Of a stretch of DNA of 64,000 bases, positions 21,336-32,071 are shown in pieces. How positions within the stretch are numbered: the first letter of the stretch is position 1; the number at the start of each line of letters is the position of its first letter. The stretch covers positions 27,201,279 to 27,265,278 of the forward strand of contig OZ020611.1 in assembly GCA_963971575.1 (NCBI GenBank), written 5' to 3'. Made by a program: the position numbers and the translations under genes. The stretch comes from Liopterus haemorrhoidalis. Lineage: Eukaryota > Arthropoda > Insecta > Coleoptera > Dytiscidae. The notes beneath the pieces are model-generated. The model saw only the letters and a list, made by a program, of their open reading frames with translations, did no database searches and was not told the DNA's origin.

Positions 21336-21469
21336 AAGCTGATCTTGTCATCTCTTGCGAGGTCTTCGCACTGGTCAATGGGTGTTCCATTTTCCTTCCC
21401 ATATCTATTTCTATTCTATTCATTCTATCCTCCTTTATCCCTTTGATCTCGCATTGCTAAGAAACATGT

Positions 21470-22260
21470 TTCGGAGCCATTCATAAGTATGGGACGTACT
21501 GTAGTTTAGTATAACCTAATATTGGTATTTCTAGACAAGAGTTTCCTTTTGAAGATGGGACCGAGTGCAAAATAAGATGCATTAGCAGCTTTAATTCTTT
21601 ATGTGATTTTATGTTGTATCAGCCAGACAGACAGACAGGCACATGAGTGATCGTATAAGGTATAAGCGTTTTTGGATTACATGTTCAATATTAAAATTGT
21701 GTGCCCTACTAAACAAGGCATTAAATCAAACCTAAAATCATAAAGTAGAAGTGTCAATAAAAATTATGCATCTTACAATAAAATCAAATGTAATATATTC
21801 ATATCGAACAGTAAGTCAGATAGTTCAGAGTTTTTCCGACAGCGCTTTAGTTCCGTCACGTTTTAGGGTAGGGGTAAACGCAACACTTTAACCCCTATCG
21901 TTGTTACTATTCCACCTGCTTTCACTAAGTGAAGTACGTTTTCAATCTTTCCCTCCTTTAAAACACATGTTTTTGAAGTGTCAAAGTTGTTTGTGAGTGA
22001 TATGTGTCTGATTGTGTTATTCATGTCTGAATGGTAAATATTCACAATTTCTTTAACATTTCTAGACATTGTTGCATGCATTATTGTTGTAAAATTGTTT
22101 GTTTATCTATTATTTTATGTTCGACTGCATCATAGCTACTTGATTTATGACATAGATTTACGTCCATAAACAGCGTTTCAATGAACTTGTACAATAATAT
22201 AGCAAAACTGGACTACTATCAATGTCAAAATATTTTGGACATTTTGACATTTTGGTATAT
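21470..22260. other. No gene; short GACA relic near 21625-21690
   Basis: A GACA/GGCA run at 21627-21643 followed by GATCGTATAAGGTATAAGCG resembles a decayed family A 3' end. The rest has no recognised feature. Confidence 0.4.
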
Positions 22261-22379
22261 TCGTCTTATGATGGCCTAACAAGCTGAAATATATATATAT
22301 ATTAAGTATTTAATAAAATAATTTTGTGGAACTTTAACCAAGTGTGTTTTGTGTTTTTTCGAAATATTTCAAATTTATA

Positions 22380-22830
22380 GGTAGGGCACCCCTTGACCCC
22401 TAAATAATATTTTTATTAAAAACTGCACTGAACATAAAAAAATGGTTTCCTCATTTTTAACACATTTTTCCATATGCATTTTTGATGTAGCGTATATAAT
22501 AAGTGTGGTATTTCAAAATTTAAGTTTACCCCCCCCCCAACTTCCCAAATATTCATTAAATTAAAAATGCATACAAATAAAACGTTTGTTTTCTTATTAT
22601 AAACTATTTTTGTAATATACGATTTTGCTGCTGGTCAATACGGTATATCTAGATTTTTGTTTTAGGGTGCCCTCTCATAACTCCCCAAATATTCGTCCAA
22701 TTGAAAAAATGTACTCAATAAAAAATATTTGTTTTCTTAATATAAACAATTTTCGTTAATTGCATTTTTCTGTTAAATCAATAATAAGGGAGATATTTTA
22801 AGTTTTATTGTAAACAGTTTTAACCCCAAA
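22380..22830. repeat. Degenerate tandem repeat within the Helitron
   Basis: About 190-bp units recur, each with a C-rich start (GGGCACCCCTTGACCCC, CCCCCCCCAACTTCCC, GGTGCCCTCTCATAACTCCC, then CCCCAAAACGCCCCC), then AAATATTC and TTTGTTTTCTTA. Similar G-rich motifs on the other strand occur at 16745-16900 and 59130-59310, linking these places to one Helitron family. Confidence 0.5.
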
Positions 22831-23099
22831 ACGCCCCCTTTGAATGGACATTTTGAGATGCCAAATAGCCTATGTTCGAATCCTGGTTTTACTCTATCAT
22901 CGTACTGAATTACGTAAAAATATCCAGCCAGTTTGGCGTGAATCTCGGACGGACAGACAGGCAGACAAAAACTATATTTCGGTGGATATCGTCTTATAAT
23001 CATCTGAAACGTGTAGAAATCGAATATGAGAACAAATAAATAAAAACAGATATAGTCTCCAATTTTAATTATATAGATTATACTATAGGTCAGTCGTTC

Positions 23100-23935
23100 A
23101 ATCAACGCAGTTTGTCATTTTGCGTCATAATTGCAATCACAAACTTAGTGGCAAAAAAATAACTAAATTGATTTTTTTTTCATGTGAATTATAGACTAAT
23201 ATCGCTCTTAACTCTTTTATTTTACTAAAACATACCTTTTGAAGTCATATTTAGTTTGTGTTCCCTTGTCATTTTGAAGATTTGCAAATTTTAAAAGTAA
23301 CATTTTATAATACGTTCTAATGTGTTCTGATACTTATGTTCATATATATAACTTATAGTAATTTCTAAAAACTTTTTTTATTTAGTTTGTTTTTTATTTA
23401 GCAGTTTTGTGTTTAGTTATATATTTTCTTATAGATTTCCATTTGATATTGTGTGTAGTGCTTAGCTTTTTAGGTTAAATTCAACGTACTTCTATTTTCT
23501 TTTCTTTGATCATATTTTTGGATCACATCAGCCATTTTTAGGACTATTTTGCCTATTAGAATAGTTTATTTGTTTCTATTCGGTTCATATTATTATATTT
23601 TCATTTCATTTCGATGAACGTGACAGCGTACGAATATTACATTCGTTAAATGGATAAATGTAAACGTACTAAATATGATGTCACAAAAACATGTGACGTT
23701 TCCAGGGGCGCAACTGCACTGATTCGCCGACTACCCTATAGTGGTACAATTTAACCATGTCTGTAGTGTATTATCAAGTAAGTATACTACCATCAATAAA
23801 TATGAATGACATTACACAGGAAGGCATAAAAGTGATTCAATGTTTTATGGTACGGAACCGCTCTACTTGATTATTTAAAATTTGTCATTATGTTGCTAAT
23901 GTTACTTCAAAACATTTTAAACCTTTGAAAAAATC
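23100..23935. other. No gene recognised
   Basis: AT-rich. Motif CCAGGGGCGCAACTGCACTG at 23702 vaguely resembles a hAT terminus but has no partner. Confidence 0.4.
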
Positions 23936-23949
23936 ATTTTCAATAAAAT

Positions 23950-24102
23950 AGATTCTAGGGCTGGTATATCTGTAATTCCGGAATATATCTATAATCAGTG
24001 TTTTTCAGATTTAAAATTACAGAAAACTCCTATTAAGTTACGCACTTACGACGATAAAATAATTATCCCATCCTCGGCGCCAAAATGTAATGTTCTTTAA
24101 TT
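23950..24102 (+). pseudogene. Gypsy-type aspartic protease remnant
   Basis: A short frame reads DSRAGISVIPEYIY followed by LQKTPIKLRTY. This matches the retrotransposon protease pattern around the catalytic D(S/T)GA, here with Arg in place of the Gly, then the KT.i.LrTYtg segment at the start of the reverse transcriptase region. The frame ends at a stop near 24102. On the other strand TTTGGCGCCGAGG near 24070-24085 resembles a primer-binding site, so two unrelated element ends may meet here. Confidence 0.45.
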
Positions 24103-24104
24103 AA

Positions 24105-24390
24105 ATAAATAATCAATTACTTTTAAAGAGAAATGTTTATTCCTTTTTGGTGAAGTGACATTGCAATCAATAATACAATTTTTCATCTACCATGACAAAG
24201 TCATGATTACAACATCAAAACATCACAAGTTTCTTTTTTGAAAAGATTTGCATATTGGAACAAAGCAGTTTGATGATATTTTCAAGCACGTGCAAATGTA
24301 GTAACAAAATATCAAAGGAAAACAAACGGCGGTATAACTAGGGAATAGGTACCTACGCAAATGTGGCATTGTTGTGTTAGTGTGAGTTTG
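24105..24390. other. No gene recognised
   Basis: AT-rich; possible LTR sequence on the minus strand next to the primer-binding-like site, not confirmed. Confidence 0.35.
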
Positions 24391-24391
24391 T

Positions 24392-24640
24392 TTTGTCATT
24401 AAACTAGAAGATGGGTAGCTCGCTTCGCCCGGTTTCTTCTAATCAAACCCTTACTTACCTAACCTAACCTAAGATAGTGTTTTGTCATTAAACTAGAAGA
24501 TGGGTAGCTCGCTTTGCTCGGCTTCGTTTAACCAAACCTTTACTAACATAACCTAAGATAGTGTTTAGTCATTAAACTAGAAGATGGGTAACTCGCTCCG
24601 CTCGGTTTTAACTTTTACTAACTAAAACTAATCTAATTAT
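24392..24640 (-). repeat. Three tandem copies of a Helitron-like 3' end
   Basis: Units begin at 24392, 24481 and 24564 (periods 89 and 83 bp). On the minus strand each contains GCGAGCTACCCATCTTCTAG then T, i.e. a CTAG terminus before T downstream of a GC-rich stretch, as in Helitron 3' ends. Between units lie CCTAACCTAACCTAA or TAACCTAA tracts matching the insect telomere unit. The hairpin is not perfect, so Helitron identity is likely rather than sure. Confidence 0.5.
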
Positions 24641-25210
24641 CTTGTTTTTAGGTGCATAGTACTTTATTTTCCCCCATATTAGCCCAATTAAAATTGTGTA
24701 TCATTGTGTATGAATTTATAAACCAGAAACCATTGTTTTAGAGCCACTGATCATCCTTGAAATTTTTAGTTAAATTGTTATGTGTTCCCGTCTATAAAGA
24801 AATCTTGTAACGGTGTAGGTACCTAGTTTAGCCCAAACGGCAAAAGCGAAAAATTAACAAAACCAACAAGTTAACAATAACAATATATTTAAAGTTTCAA
24901 CAGAAGACAAACAATATAATAACTGACTTAACAATAAAATCATAAAAGAATTAAAAAACTAGTAAACACTGTATAAACAAGGCATATGGCAGTTGATTAA
25001 TGTAAACTACCGAGCTTCACATGTTGTCCATCAGTTAGCTAATGGCTTAGCTGCAATCCCTTATAACAATGCGTGGGCATACCTCACTAGGAGTTCTTTG
25101 AAAAGTATGTTCTCACTAATCATATTTTCTTTTTATTGTCACGATAATAGCCAATGTTCAGAACGAATTAGGCAAGAGAAGAAGACAAAGACTAATTTTG
25201 TTTCATGAAT
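24641..25210. other. No gene recognised
   Basis: AT-rich sequence with one 71-residue frame (24993-25208) lacking recognisable similarity. Confidence 0.45.
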
Positions 25211-25267
25211 ATATATTGGTTGTTAAGTCCGTTCGTTTTTTTTTTTCACGTTTTATTCAATAAAATA

Positions 25268-25945
25268 CAGTAATACCCCGAAGTTACGCAATAGGTGGGT
25301 CCGACAAAAATCGCTTAAGTCGAATTCGCGTAAATCGGGGTACAATTTTGCAAATAAATACATATAAATTTTGTTTAACTGGGACCAAGGACTAACAAAA
25401 TCATTAGTTTAGAAGAAATATATTTAATAAAATTGCTGTTGCAGTTTACATACCTATTAATATAAAATATTAAAAAAATAAATACGACAAAACACCTTCC
25501 TTTTTCACGCAGAATTTTTTTGTAGAAAGTTAATAATTTTTTCAATCCTTGCTTTGTAGTTATAACACATGCTTCGTTGAAGTCTATGTTTCTAAAATTT
25601 TTAAGCCCTTTGAGCTGAGACCTTCTGTCATTCTACTATCAAAATCCCTGATAATGTTGTTTATATTCCAAATATATCGTTTTCCTTTTCTTACTAGGTG
25701 CAGGAGAATCAGATTTACTTCGTTTGGACGACATATTTATTTAAGAATTTAGAAAACGTATAACAAAACAATCTTAATTTTCGTCGATCGTAGAATCGTA
25801 ATTGTGCATATAAAATTCGCACGAAACGCGTCCAATGCGTTTATCACAACAAGAGATACATTGAAGATAGTGGGGTGACAGTGTTGTCAAACGAAAAAAT
25901 CTAAAACTGCGTAACTCCAAGTTCGCGTAAGTCGGGGTATTACTG
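25268..25945 (-). mobile_element. pogo/Tigger-like element nested in the mariner palindrome
   Basis: Termini CAGTAATACCCCGAAGTTAC and, read inward from the right, CAGTAATACCCCGACTTACG, flanked by TA at 25266-25267 and 25946-25947. Excision of the element rejoins the mariner arm exactly (compare the intact right arm at 26390-26425), proving it is an insertion. The minus strand keeps a short CENP-B-like N-terminal start. Confidence 0.88.
25660..25734 (-). pseudogene. pogo transposase N-terminal fragment
   Basis: Begins MSSKRSKSDSPAPSKKRKTI, the basic serine-rich start seen in pogo/Tigger transposases before the CENP-B-type DNA-binding domain. A frameshift follows: the next frame gives NIIRDFDSRMTEG, like the first helix of that domain. 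The rest is deleted. Confidence 0.55.
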
Positions 25946-25972
25946 TATACATTCTAAAAAAAACTTTTATTA

Positions 25973-26155
25973 TCAAATGTACTGTCCATTATTTTCTATC
26001 ACGTTGGACAAACGCTCAGGCAATTTTATAATGTCATCTCTCCAGAAGGTTCCGTCTTTGTTCTCGAAAAATTTGTAAAGGTGAATTTTGATATCGTCCC
26101 AAGATGCGAAATTTTTTCCGTTAAGGGAATTTTGTAGAGAGCGGAACAAATGGTA
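25973..26155 (-). pseudogene. Mariner transposase C-terminal fragment, left arm
   Basis: Shows SDYHLFRSLQNSLNGKNF, the region around the third catalytic Asp of mariner, then FWRDDIIKLPERLSNVIENN and the usual end. It is the inverted twin of the right-arm copy at 26150-26374, with several substitutions. Confidence 0.8.
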
Positions 26156-26374
26156 GTCGGAGCATATGGTCCAGACATCGCACCATCCGACTACCATTTG
26201 TTCTGCTTTCTACAAAATTCCCTTAATGGAAAAAATTTCGCATCTGTGGACGATATAAAAATTCACCTGGACAGATTTTTCGAGAGCAAAGACGGAACCT
26301 TTTGGAGAGATGGCATTATGAAATTGCCTGAGCGTTTGTCCAAAGTGATAGAAAATAATGGACAGTACATTTGA
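26150..26374 (+). pseudogene. Mariner transposase C-terminal fragment, right arm
   Basis: Reads PDIAPSDYHLF, including the D of the mariner DD34D triad, then LQNSLNGKNF and FWRDGIMKLPERLSKVIENN to a stop at 26372-26374. The two upstream catalytic Asp residues are missing because the element begins within the palindrome centre. Confidence 0.82.
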
Positions 26375-26459
26375 TAATAAAAGTTTTTTTTTTAGAATGT
26401 ATATTTTATTGAATAAAAGGTGAAAAAAAAAACTGACTTATGTAACAACCCAATATTAT

Positions 26460-27058
26460 ATGTATATAAATAATATATGAACCCCCCCCTAAAAAAGATC
26501 TGGGTACGCGCTTTGTTTACACATTTGATAAAGTTTGATTGGATTATTTTTATGTAGTTCATTGACAAGATAAAAATATTTTTATTATGCTTTATTAAAT
26601 TTTATATGAGATTAATTAACAGACCATATTGTTAAAAATGTATTTTTGTTATTAAAATCATATGTTTGGTTGCATAAGTTTAGGTCTTAATCATAATCTG
26701 TGGCATTACAGTTTTAAGAAATTAGTATGCTGTCCAAATGTCCAAAGAAATGTATGATTTGTGAATATATTTTACCTATCACATTGGGAAATGTTCACCT
26801 CACGTTGTGCACTTCTCTAAATTATGCGTCTAATGTACTTAATCCAGTTTATCTTTACTTAAACAAATTTATCTCCCTTTCAGATCGACCTTTTCTAATA
26901 AGTTTAAAATCATTTGCTTTATATTGCTATTTATTTGCATTTAATGTTGAAGTGTGTATCTAAAATACAGATATGCATCCCATTCATACAAGGTGTATGC
27001 ATACAAAAAAGAAAACGTTAAATTTTTTCAGAAAGAGTATCAGCCTATCCATGAGTAT
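26460..27058. other. No gene recognised
   Basis: AT-rich; a 78-residue frame at 26727-26963 has no recognisable similarity. Confidence 0.45.
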
Positions 27059-27061
27059 GTA

Positions 27062-27797
27062 CGAGGGCATATTGAAAACTAATGCCTCCATGGCCATAAC
27101 TTTTATAATGGCGGGCCAGACCGTGTCAAAAGTGGTTTGCCATTTACATTAAGTATCTGTACATAAGTCCTCCTAGCGGAGATTCTCAGCAACATCGCGT
27201 TTGCGCATGACAGTTCTAAACCTGGCGGCCGGCATGGATGTGCGGTTAAAACAACGAGCTGTCATTGGAATTTGGAGGTTGTAGCGCCCATTGATATCCA
27301 TCGAGGGTTAAGTGCCGTCTACCGTGCGGCGCGTGTTGATGTGAGTACTGTTAGGAGGTGGGTAAAGACTGTGGAAGACGCAAGTGCTGCTGAAACGGAT
27401 GTCCATGATTGGACACGCAGTGGCCGACTAGTGTCTGCATGTGGTAAAAGGTTTTACCTCATTCACCTTATAGCCTAGATCTTGCGCCTTGTGACTTTTT
27501 CCTCATTCCAAAGCTTAAAGAACATCTGAAGGGCAAGCGTTTCTCTTCGGATGCAGAGGTGATAGCGGAGGTGTGGAAATGGTGCCGGGAAGTCTTCAGA
27601 CTTTTTCCGTGACGGACTTGAAAAACTCGTACCACGTTGGCGTAAATGTATTACTGTCAATAGCGATTATGTGGAAAAGTGAATATATCAGTGCGTAGAG
27701 GACAGTTTATACTATTATTTCACATATAAATGTAAACCATATATCAATTACTAATAAAGTAATAGCCATGGAGGCATTAGTTTTCCATATGCCCTCG
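27062..27797 (+). mobile_element. Mariner-like element, internal deletion
   Basis: Termini CGAGGGCATATTGAAAACTA and, read inward from the right, CGAGGGCATATGGAAAACTA continue into ATGCCTCCATGGC. TA flanks lie at 27060-27061 and 27798-27799. Inside are an N-terminal transposase start with LSAVYRAARVDVSTVRRWV (helix-turn-helix) and, in another frame, SLDLAPCDFFLIPKLKEHLK (third catalytic Asp region). The middle with the first two Asp residues is deleted. Confidence 0.88.
27272..27478 (+). pseudogene. Mariner transposase remnant, N-terminal helix-turn-helix part
   Basis: Residues STVRRWVKTVEDASAAETDV and SGRLVSA match the second helix-turn-helix and linker of mariner-type transposases. The frame then jumps across a deletion into C-terminal sequence (near 27450) and stops. 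Confidence 0.65.
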
Positions 27798-27799
27798 TA

Positions 27800-28215
27800 T
27801 ATTGTCACCTAAAGCGACTGTCAGACCACAGTACAAGCCTAACCTCTTTGACATCCTTGTGTTGTAAACACTGGACTAAATATGTAATATTTCTGTTACA
27901 CGTCTCATGAATTGGAGATTATTTGCCTTGGATGAGATACCCATTGGTTTACCAGTGATCTATACGTAGAAGTGTGATGGCAGTTTCTTCCCTGTGGTTG
28001 TTTCTTCCAGAAGAAGTACACGATTTAGTCTCCTTTAATCTGCTTCATCTTAACATTTTGTATGCTATTCCACTGTCCGTTCTTCGAAAATATACTTGTA
28101 TTAGCAGACCCCTTGTCAACAACGTTGGCAAACTGGTAACGAATAAAAATCAATATAAACAGGAATTAATTATTAAAATTTGCATGATTCTGCGTATATT
28201 AACAAAACAAAAACG
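27800..28215. other. No gene recognised
   Basis: An 89-residue frame at 27974-28243 has no recognisable domain and overlaps the next repeat. Confidence 0.4.
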
Positions 28216-28221
28216 TTTCTT

Positions 28222-28432
28222 GATTATACCTAGGAAATCCTAAAAAGTTGCTTAATGCGTGTCGTTTCAAAATTAGTAACGCACCGGATACGGCCCGCGG
28301 GCCATATGCTGGACATCAATGGTATAGGTGTTTCGGATTATACCTAGGTAATCCTAGAAAGCCGCTCAATGCGTGTCGTTAAAAAATTAGTATCGGACCG
28401 GTAAGCCCGCGGGCGTAACATCAATTAACACA
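28222..28432. repeat. Two tandem units with 114-bp period
   Basis: Unit 1 (28222-28335) and unit 2 (28336-28432) both read GATTATACCTAGG.AATCCTA, AATGCGTGTCGTT, AAAATTAGTA.CG.ACCGG and CCCGCGGGC. The TATACCT-AATCCTA part resembles the extreme 3' end of family A. Confidence 0.7.
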
Positions 28433-29045
28433 ACATCCTTTCATCAGGTAACCAAACGTACTGGTAAGTCAGCTTTGTCGAGGTACGTCGTTTCCCCACT
28501 CAATTCGTGGCCGCCCGCTTGCCGCAATACCCGCTAGCACCGAGGAACTTAGCGTTACGTACACACAGAAATTAGGGCTTTTATATATATAATGTCGAAA
28601 ATATACTTGTATGTCAATTTTTAATTTTGTTGGAACTATATGTTTTTTGTGGATGTAAAGCCATTATGTATATTTTAATATTTCTTCAATGCTTTGTTTT
28701 TAGTCGCTATGTTTTTTTTCCACTTTGTTTTTACTTTTCGTTTAATTTTTTATATCTGTTACTGGGCTATCCATCGAATGGAGTTCCTTGGTTGTTGCTC
28801 TTTTAGCAAGCTGGTCGGTCTTTTCCTAGTTTGCGTAGTTTGCTTCGACCACAAAGAACTTTATTCACCTTTGTCTTGTCATTTGATTCATATCATCCTG
28901 CAAAAACATTTTTTTAACAAAGACGAGTTTTTTTTTGCCTTGCGTCTTAAAGGTTTTTTAAATTTCACAGCCGAAGAGAAGGACAGACTTTACATTTGTG
29001 TTGGAGATATTGAGTTATATGCTTTAATTTCTATATGAGTCCTTT
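28433..29045. other. Possible Helitron 5' end (minus strand), otherwise nothing
   Basis: ATATATATAAAAGCCCTAAT on the minus strand near 28592 looks like a Helitron 5' start, followed by GTGTGTACGTAACG. The initial TC is not clear and no 3' end was paired. A 114-residue frame at 28694-29038 has no recognisable similarity. Confidence 0.35.
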
Positions 29046-29049
29046 TTTC

Positions 29050-29897
29050 TTTATGAAGTCCTTTAAATTGCGAATCAATAGCCACGTTTAGCAACTGTTG
29101 TTGATTATGTTATCAGTATAATTTAGGCAGTTACAATTTACGTAAAACTAATATTATTAAAGTACTAGGCATATTTTTAGACTCTCACTTTCATTACGTT
29201 TGTGATGGTGCTTGGAGAACGTTCGGCTTTATTATAAGGGCATCAAATATTTTGAATTTCTCATTATCGATTAAAACTTTTACCGGGCTTATGTTTTTAG
29301 TTCATTAAATATTGGGTCAGTTGTACGGAATCCTTCTTACAATAAATATGTTTTATGCCCCGAAATTTTTTTAAAAAAGTCAGTACGTTACGTTTTTGTG
29401 AAATTGGATGCTCTATCTAATAATGAGAGTTACCAGCATTCTTGTCACCTCTTAAATATTTTACAGTTGCAGGAATGAAGAGTTCTTTGTGACATCATAT
29501 TTCTTTAGAAAATTGTAAACATTATTATTGACGGCAACGAACTTGTGTTACTAATTAATTATCATGTACAGAACTACAACACACGCCGTAACGAGTTTTT
29601 GCACCAAAATTACGCTAGCACTAATGCCATTATCAGTTCTTCCATTGTCAAACTTTCTTCAGCATACAATAATATTTTTGGAAACATTGATATATTTAAT
29701 AATTCGCTACATTAATTTAGAGTTGTGTTAAATTTTATTAAATAATCAGTTATTATAAATTACAAATCGTTATAAAATAATTGTTGAACTTGTAAGATTT
29801 TTATTGTACTGGTTTTGTTGTAAATTCTCGTAAAAAATTTAGTGGATACTTCGCTGGGTTCGTCCCGTTTGTGTTCCCATGGTAAATAAAAAAAAAA
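29050..29897 (+). mobile_element. Decayed LINE, same family as 8.8-10.2 kb
   Basis: Matches the 3' half of the first LINE: VLGIFLDSHF, GFIIRASN and a NPSYN-like piece in shifting frames. The 3' UTR (GATACTTCGCTGGGTTCGTC then CCGTTTGTGTTCCC) and a terminal A-rich tail also match. Many stops and frameshifts make it older than the first copy. Confidence 0.72.
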
Positions 29898-30050
29898 AAT
29901 GACTTACAGATCACAATATTTCGTTTGCTGTTCGTTCAGCGAAATGGCAGCAGTTGACTGTAATCACTAATTAAATAAGTTAAGTGCTGATCCTCAGCAG
30001 TTACAATCGCTAACCGCGTCCATTGTCAGTGAACATACTTAACGCTTACA

Positions 30051-31165
30051 CGGGTCTATTCTCTAAGCATGATGTTAAATTCTTAGCGTCAGAAACTGAC
30101 ATTAATTTTATTAACACCATGTTTAACCTTAATGCTATTCGCTAAACATATATGTGTTAAAATTATAGCGCGGCGGCGTTAAAATAGCCAGTTAACGTTC
30201 TACAATAATCGCCTGCCGAAACGGTGGCGTTAAAAGTTAACGCTAGTGTTTAGTTTGCAAAAATGGTGGATCCTATTTAAGTAAATGTCATGTTATTTAA
30301 AAAAAAAAAACATGAATAAAACACAAGACGGTAGGAATATTAATCAACTTTCTATTACTTTTTAAAGTGAAATCTTTACAGTAGAGATAAGAATGACGCT
30401 TCATAATTTTTGTTATGCAAGTAACCCAGACGCAAGTTCAAGTAATTGTATAGAAAGGAAATAAATGGAGTATTGGAGAGCAGTTTTGGTTTTGTTGAGA
30501 CACAGAACTTAAAATTATAATCCTCTGAAAGCTACAAAACTTCACTTCTGACTCCGCCGTGTTTCAAAATATGTACATTTTATTATTTGAAGAAACAATT
30601 GATGACATTGATGACGATCCCAACAGTGTTGTTCTAGGGTAGAAATAGCGTAATAAATCAAATTTAATAATTAATATCACCGAACACCTTTTTAAAAATA
30701 GAATGAACATATAATTCACATATTATTAAAAAATTAGATAAACTGTTATAATACAAAGTAGTATATAAATTGACTAAACAAAAGTTGAATAGAGTTATAT
30801 TTTTATTTAATACACTGTGGAAACCAGTTATAATGAGTATCATAGTACCAAACATTTCTGTTCCATTTTTAAAATAAATTTCGCCGTTGAATATTTAATT
30901 CAACACCGAAATATTAGGTTAAGATTCTCTTGACATTTGACTAAATAAATACTCCTGTTAAAAAAAACAGCGCATGCGCGTGCTGTTAATATTAGCCTCT
31001 CTACAGGGTGAGTTAGCGCCCCGCGTTAACAAATATTGTATTAACGCTTACCTTAACAAATGCTCTTACAGAATAGCATTTTTGGATAATGACGTTAGAC
31101 ATGGAGTTAAAATAAAAATATTAACCTGACGCTAATTTTAACGCATTTCTTACAGAATACACCCG
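30051..31165. mobile_element. DNA transposon with about 40-bp imperfect TIRs
   Basis: Left end CGGGTCTATTCTCTAAGC and right end, read inward, CGGGTGTATTCTGTAAGA continue to matching TTAGCGTCAG blocks. Flanking GCTTACA (30044-30050) and GCTAACA (31166-31172) may be a 7-bp target duplication with one change. No transposase was recognised. Superfamily undecided. Confidence 0.62.
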
Positions 31166-31169
31166 GCTA

Positions 31170-31855
31170 ACACTTGCGTTCTCTAAACGCACCCACTGAT
31201 AGTTAAGCTGCGTGCTTTTTCCCGTTCGAAGATCCGCTCGAAATATTAAAACTAATATCATAATAATATTAAAAATTAATAACTTTCTTTTTTTGTGGTT
31301 TTAGTTACAATTTTCAAAGTTTGATGAAGAAAAGGAAGTTTTAATCATACTACTTTATATCTTATGAATTTTTAATGAATATCTGTTTATTTTAGTTATA
31401 AAACTTCATACATGCCATGCGGTTTAGTGTAAATGTCTAGACGATTTGGTTGTATAACAATTTATGAAATTTGTTTAAGAATGTTTTAAAATATCTTTAA
31501 AAAACAAAGATTTATTACATGTGCGTTGGAAGAAAGAACAAAGAATAAAAAAATGGGGAAAAATAAAGCCTGCAACGAGTGTAAGTATCTAGAAGTAAAA
31601 ATAGTGGAAGAAATGGAAGATATAGACAAATTTAAGAAAGAGATAGACGCTGGCGCGCCCCCATAGGGGCTCACAGGCTGAGGCCTCTCTGGTAGATTTT
31701 AAGGGACACATTTTCCGTATAATGTAGCATTATATTTTAACGTGTTTGGGTTCTTCAAACAACACTAAAACGCAGAATTTTCCAGATAAATTTGACAGTT
31801 TGTTTTGACCTACTGACTACATATAGAATCTCGTTACCAAGTAAACTTGGTTCGA
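31170..31855. other. Short unrecognised frame, otherwise nothing
   Basis: At 31553 a 37-residue frame begins MGKNKACNECKYLEVKIVEE and ends DAGAPP; the region after it stays coding-like in another frame. Family unknown. The CATAGGGGCTC/GGCCTCTC sequence near 31665 is locally GC-rich. Confidence 0.3.
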
Positions 31856-32071
31856 TTGTTACAATGTTCTATGTTTTTCTAGAGACTTCTGAACTGTTCC
31901 ATGGTTTCTATGGATGTGATTTACTAGAACTTTCCAGATTGTTCCACGAAATTCCACCATAGGCGTCTCATGACCCACCTACGAGAGTTATGATGCGCGC
32001 CAAGATAGACGATAAAATAAATCAAGGGGGAAAGAGATTGAAGCCATAAACTCAATTCTTTGGTTCCGAAT

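Larger units (their letters stand above)
19555..23077 (-). mobile_element. Helitron (minus strand) carrying a gypsy insertion
   Basis: The minus-strand 5' end is TCTATATAATTAAAATTGG at 23077, after an A. The 3' end at 19555 is CTAG followed by T, preceded about 10 bases upstream by a hairpin of the form ACCG-CACGAAATA-CGGGT. TC start, hairpin plus CTRR end and insertion between A and T are Helitron marks. No Rep/helicase frame is visible, so it is non-autonomous. Internal repeats occur at 22380-22830. Whether both ends belong to one 3.5-kb insertion is inferred; two overlapping copies are possible. Confidence 0.6.
25216..26453. mobile_element. Palindromic mariner (two 3' halves head to head) with nested insertion
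   Basis: The left arm (25216-26160, interrupted) and right arm (26187-26453) are inverted copies of one mariner 3' end: each has a mariner-type terminus (TTGG.TTGTTA...AAGTC), a TTCACC/TTCACG-TTTTATT block and transposase C-terminal coding. The arms meet around a central spacer of about 26 bases at 26161-26186. Flanks are TA. Removing the nested 678-bp element leaves a near-perfect hairpin of about 560 bp. It could arise from abortive mariner transposition or replication template switching. Confidence 0.82.

Noticed and set aside
20041..21460. Plus-strand frames of up to 106 residues across this interval
   Set aside because: They are shadows of the minus-strand gypsy pol region, whose motifs are clear.
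24465..24560. Telomere repeat array
   Set aside because: Only two or three CCTAA units occur at a time, between Helitron-like ends; not an array.
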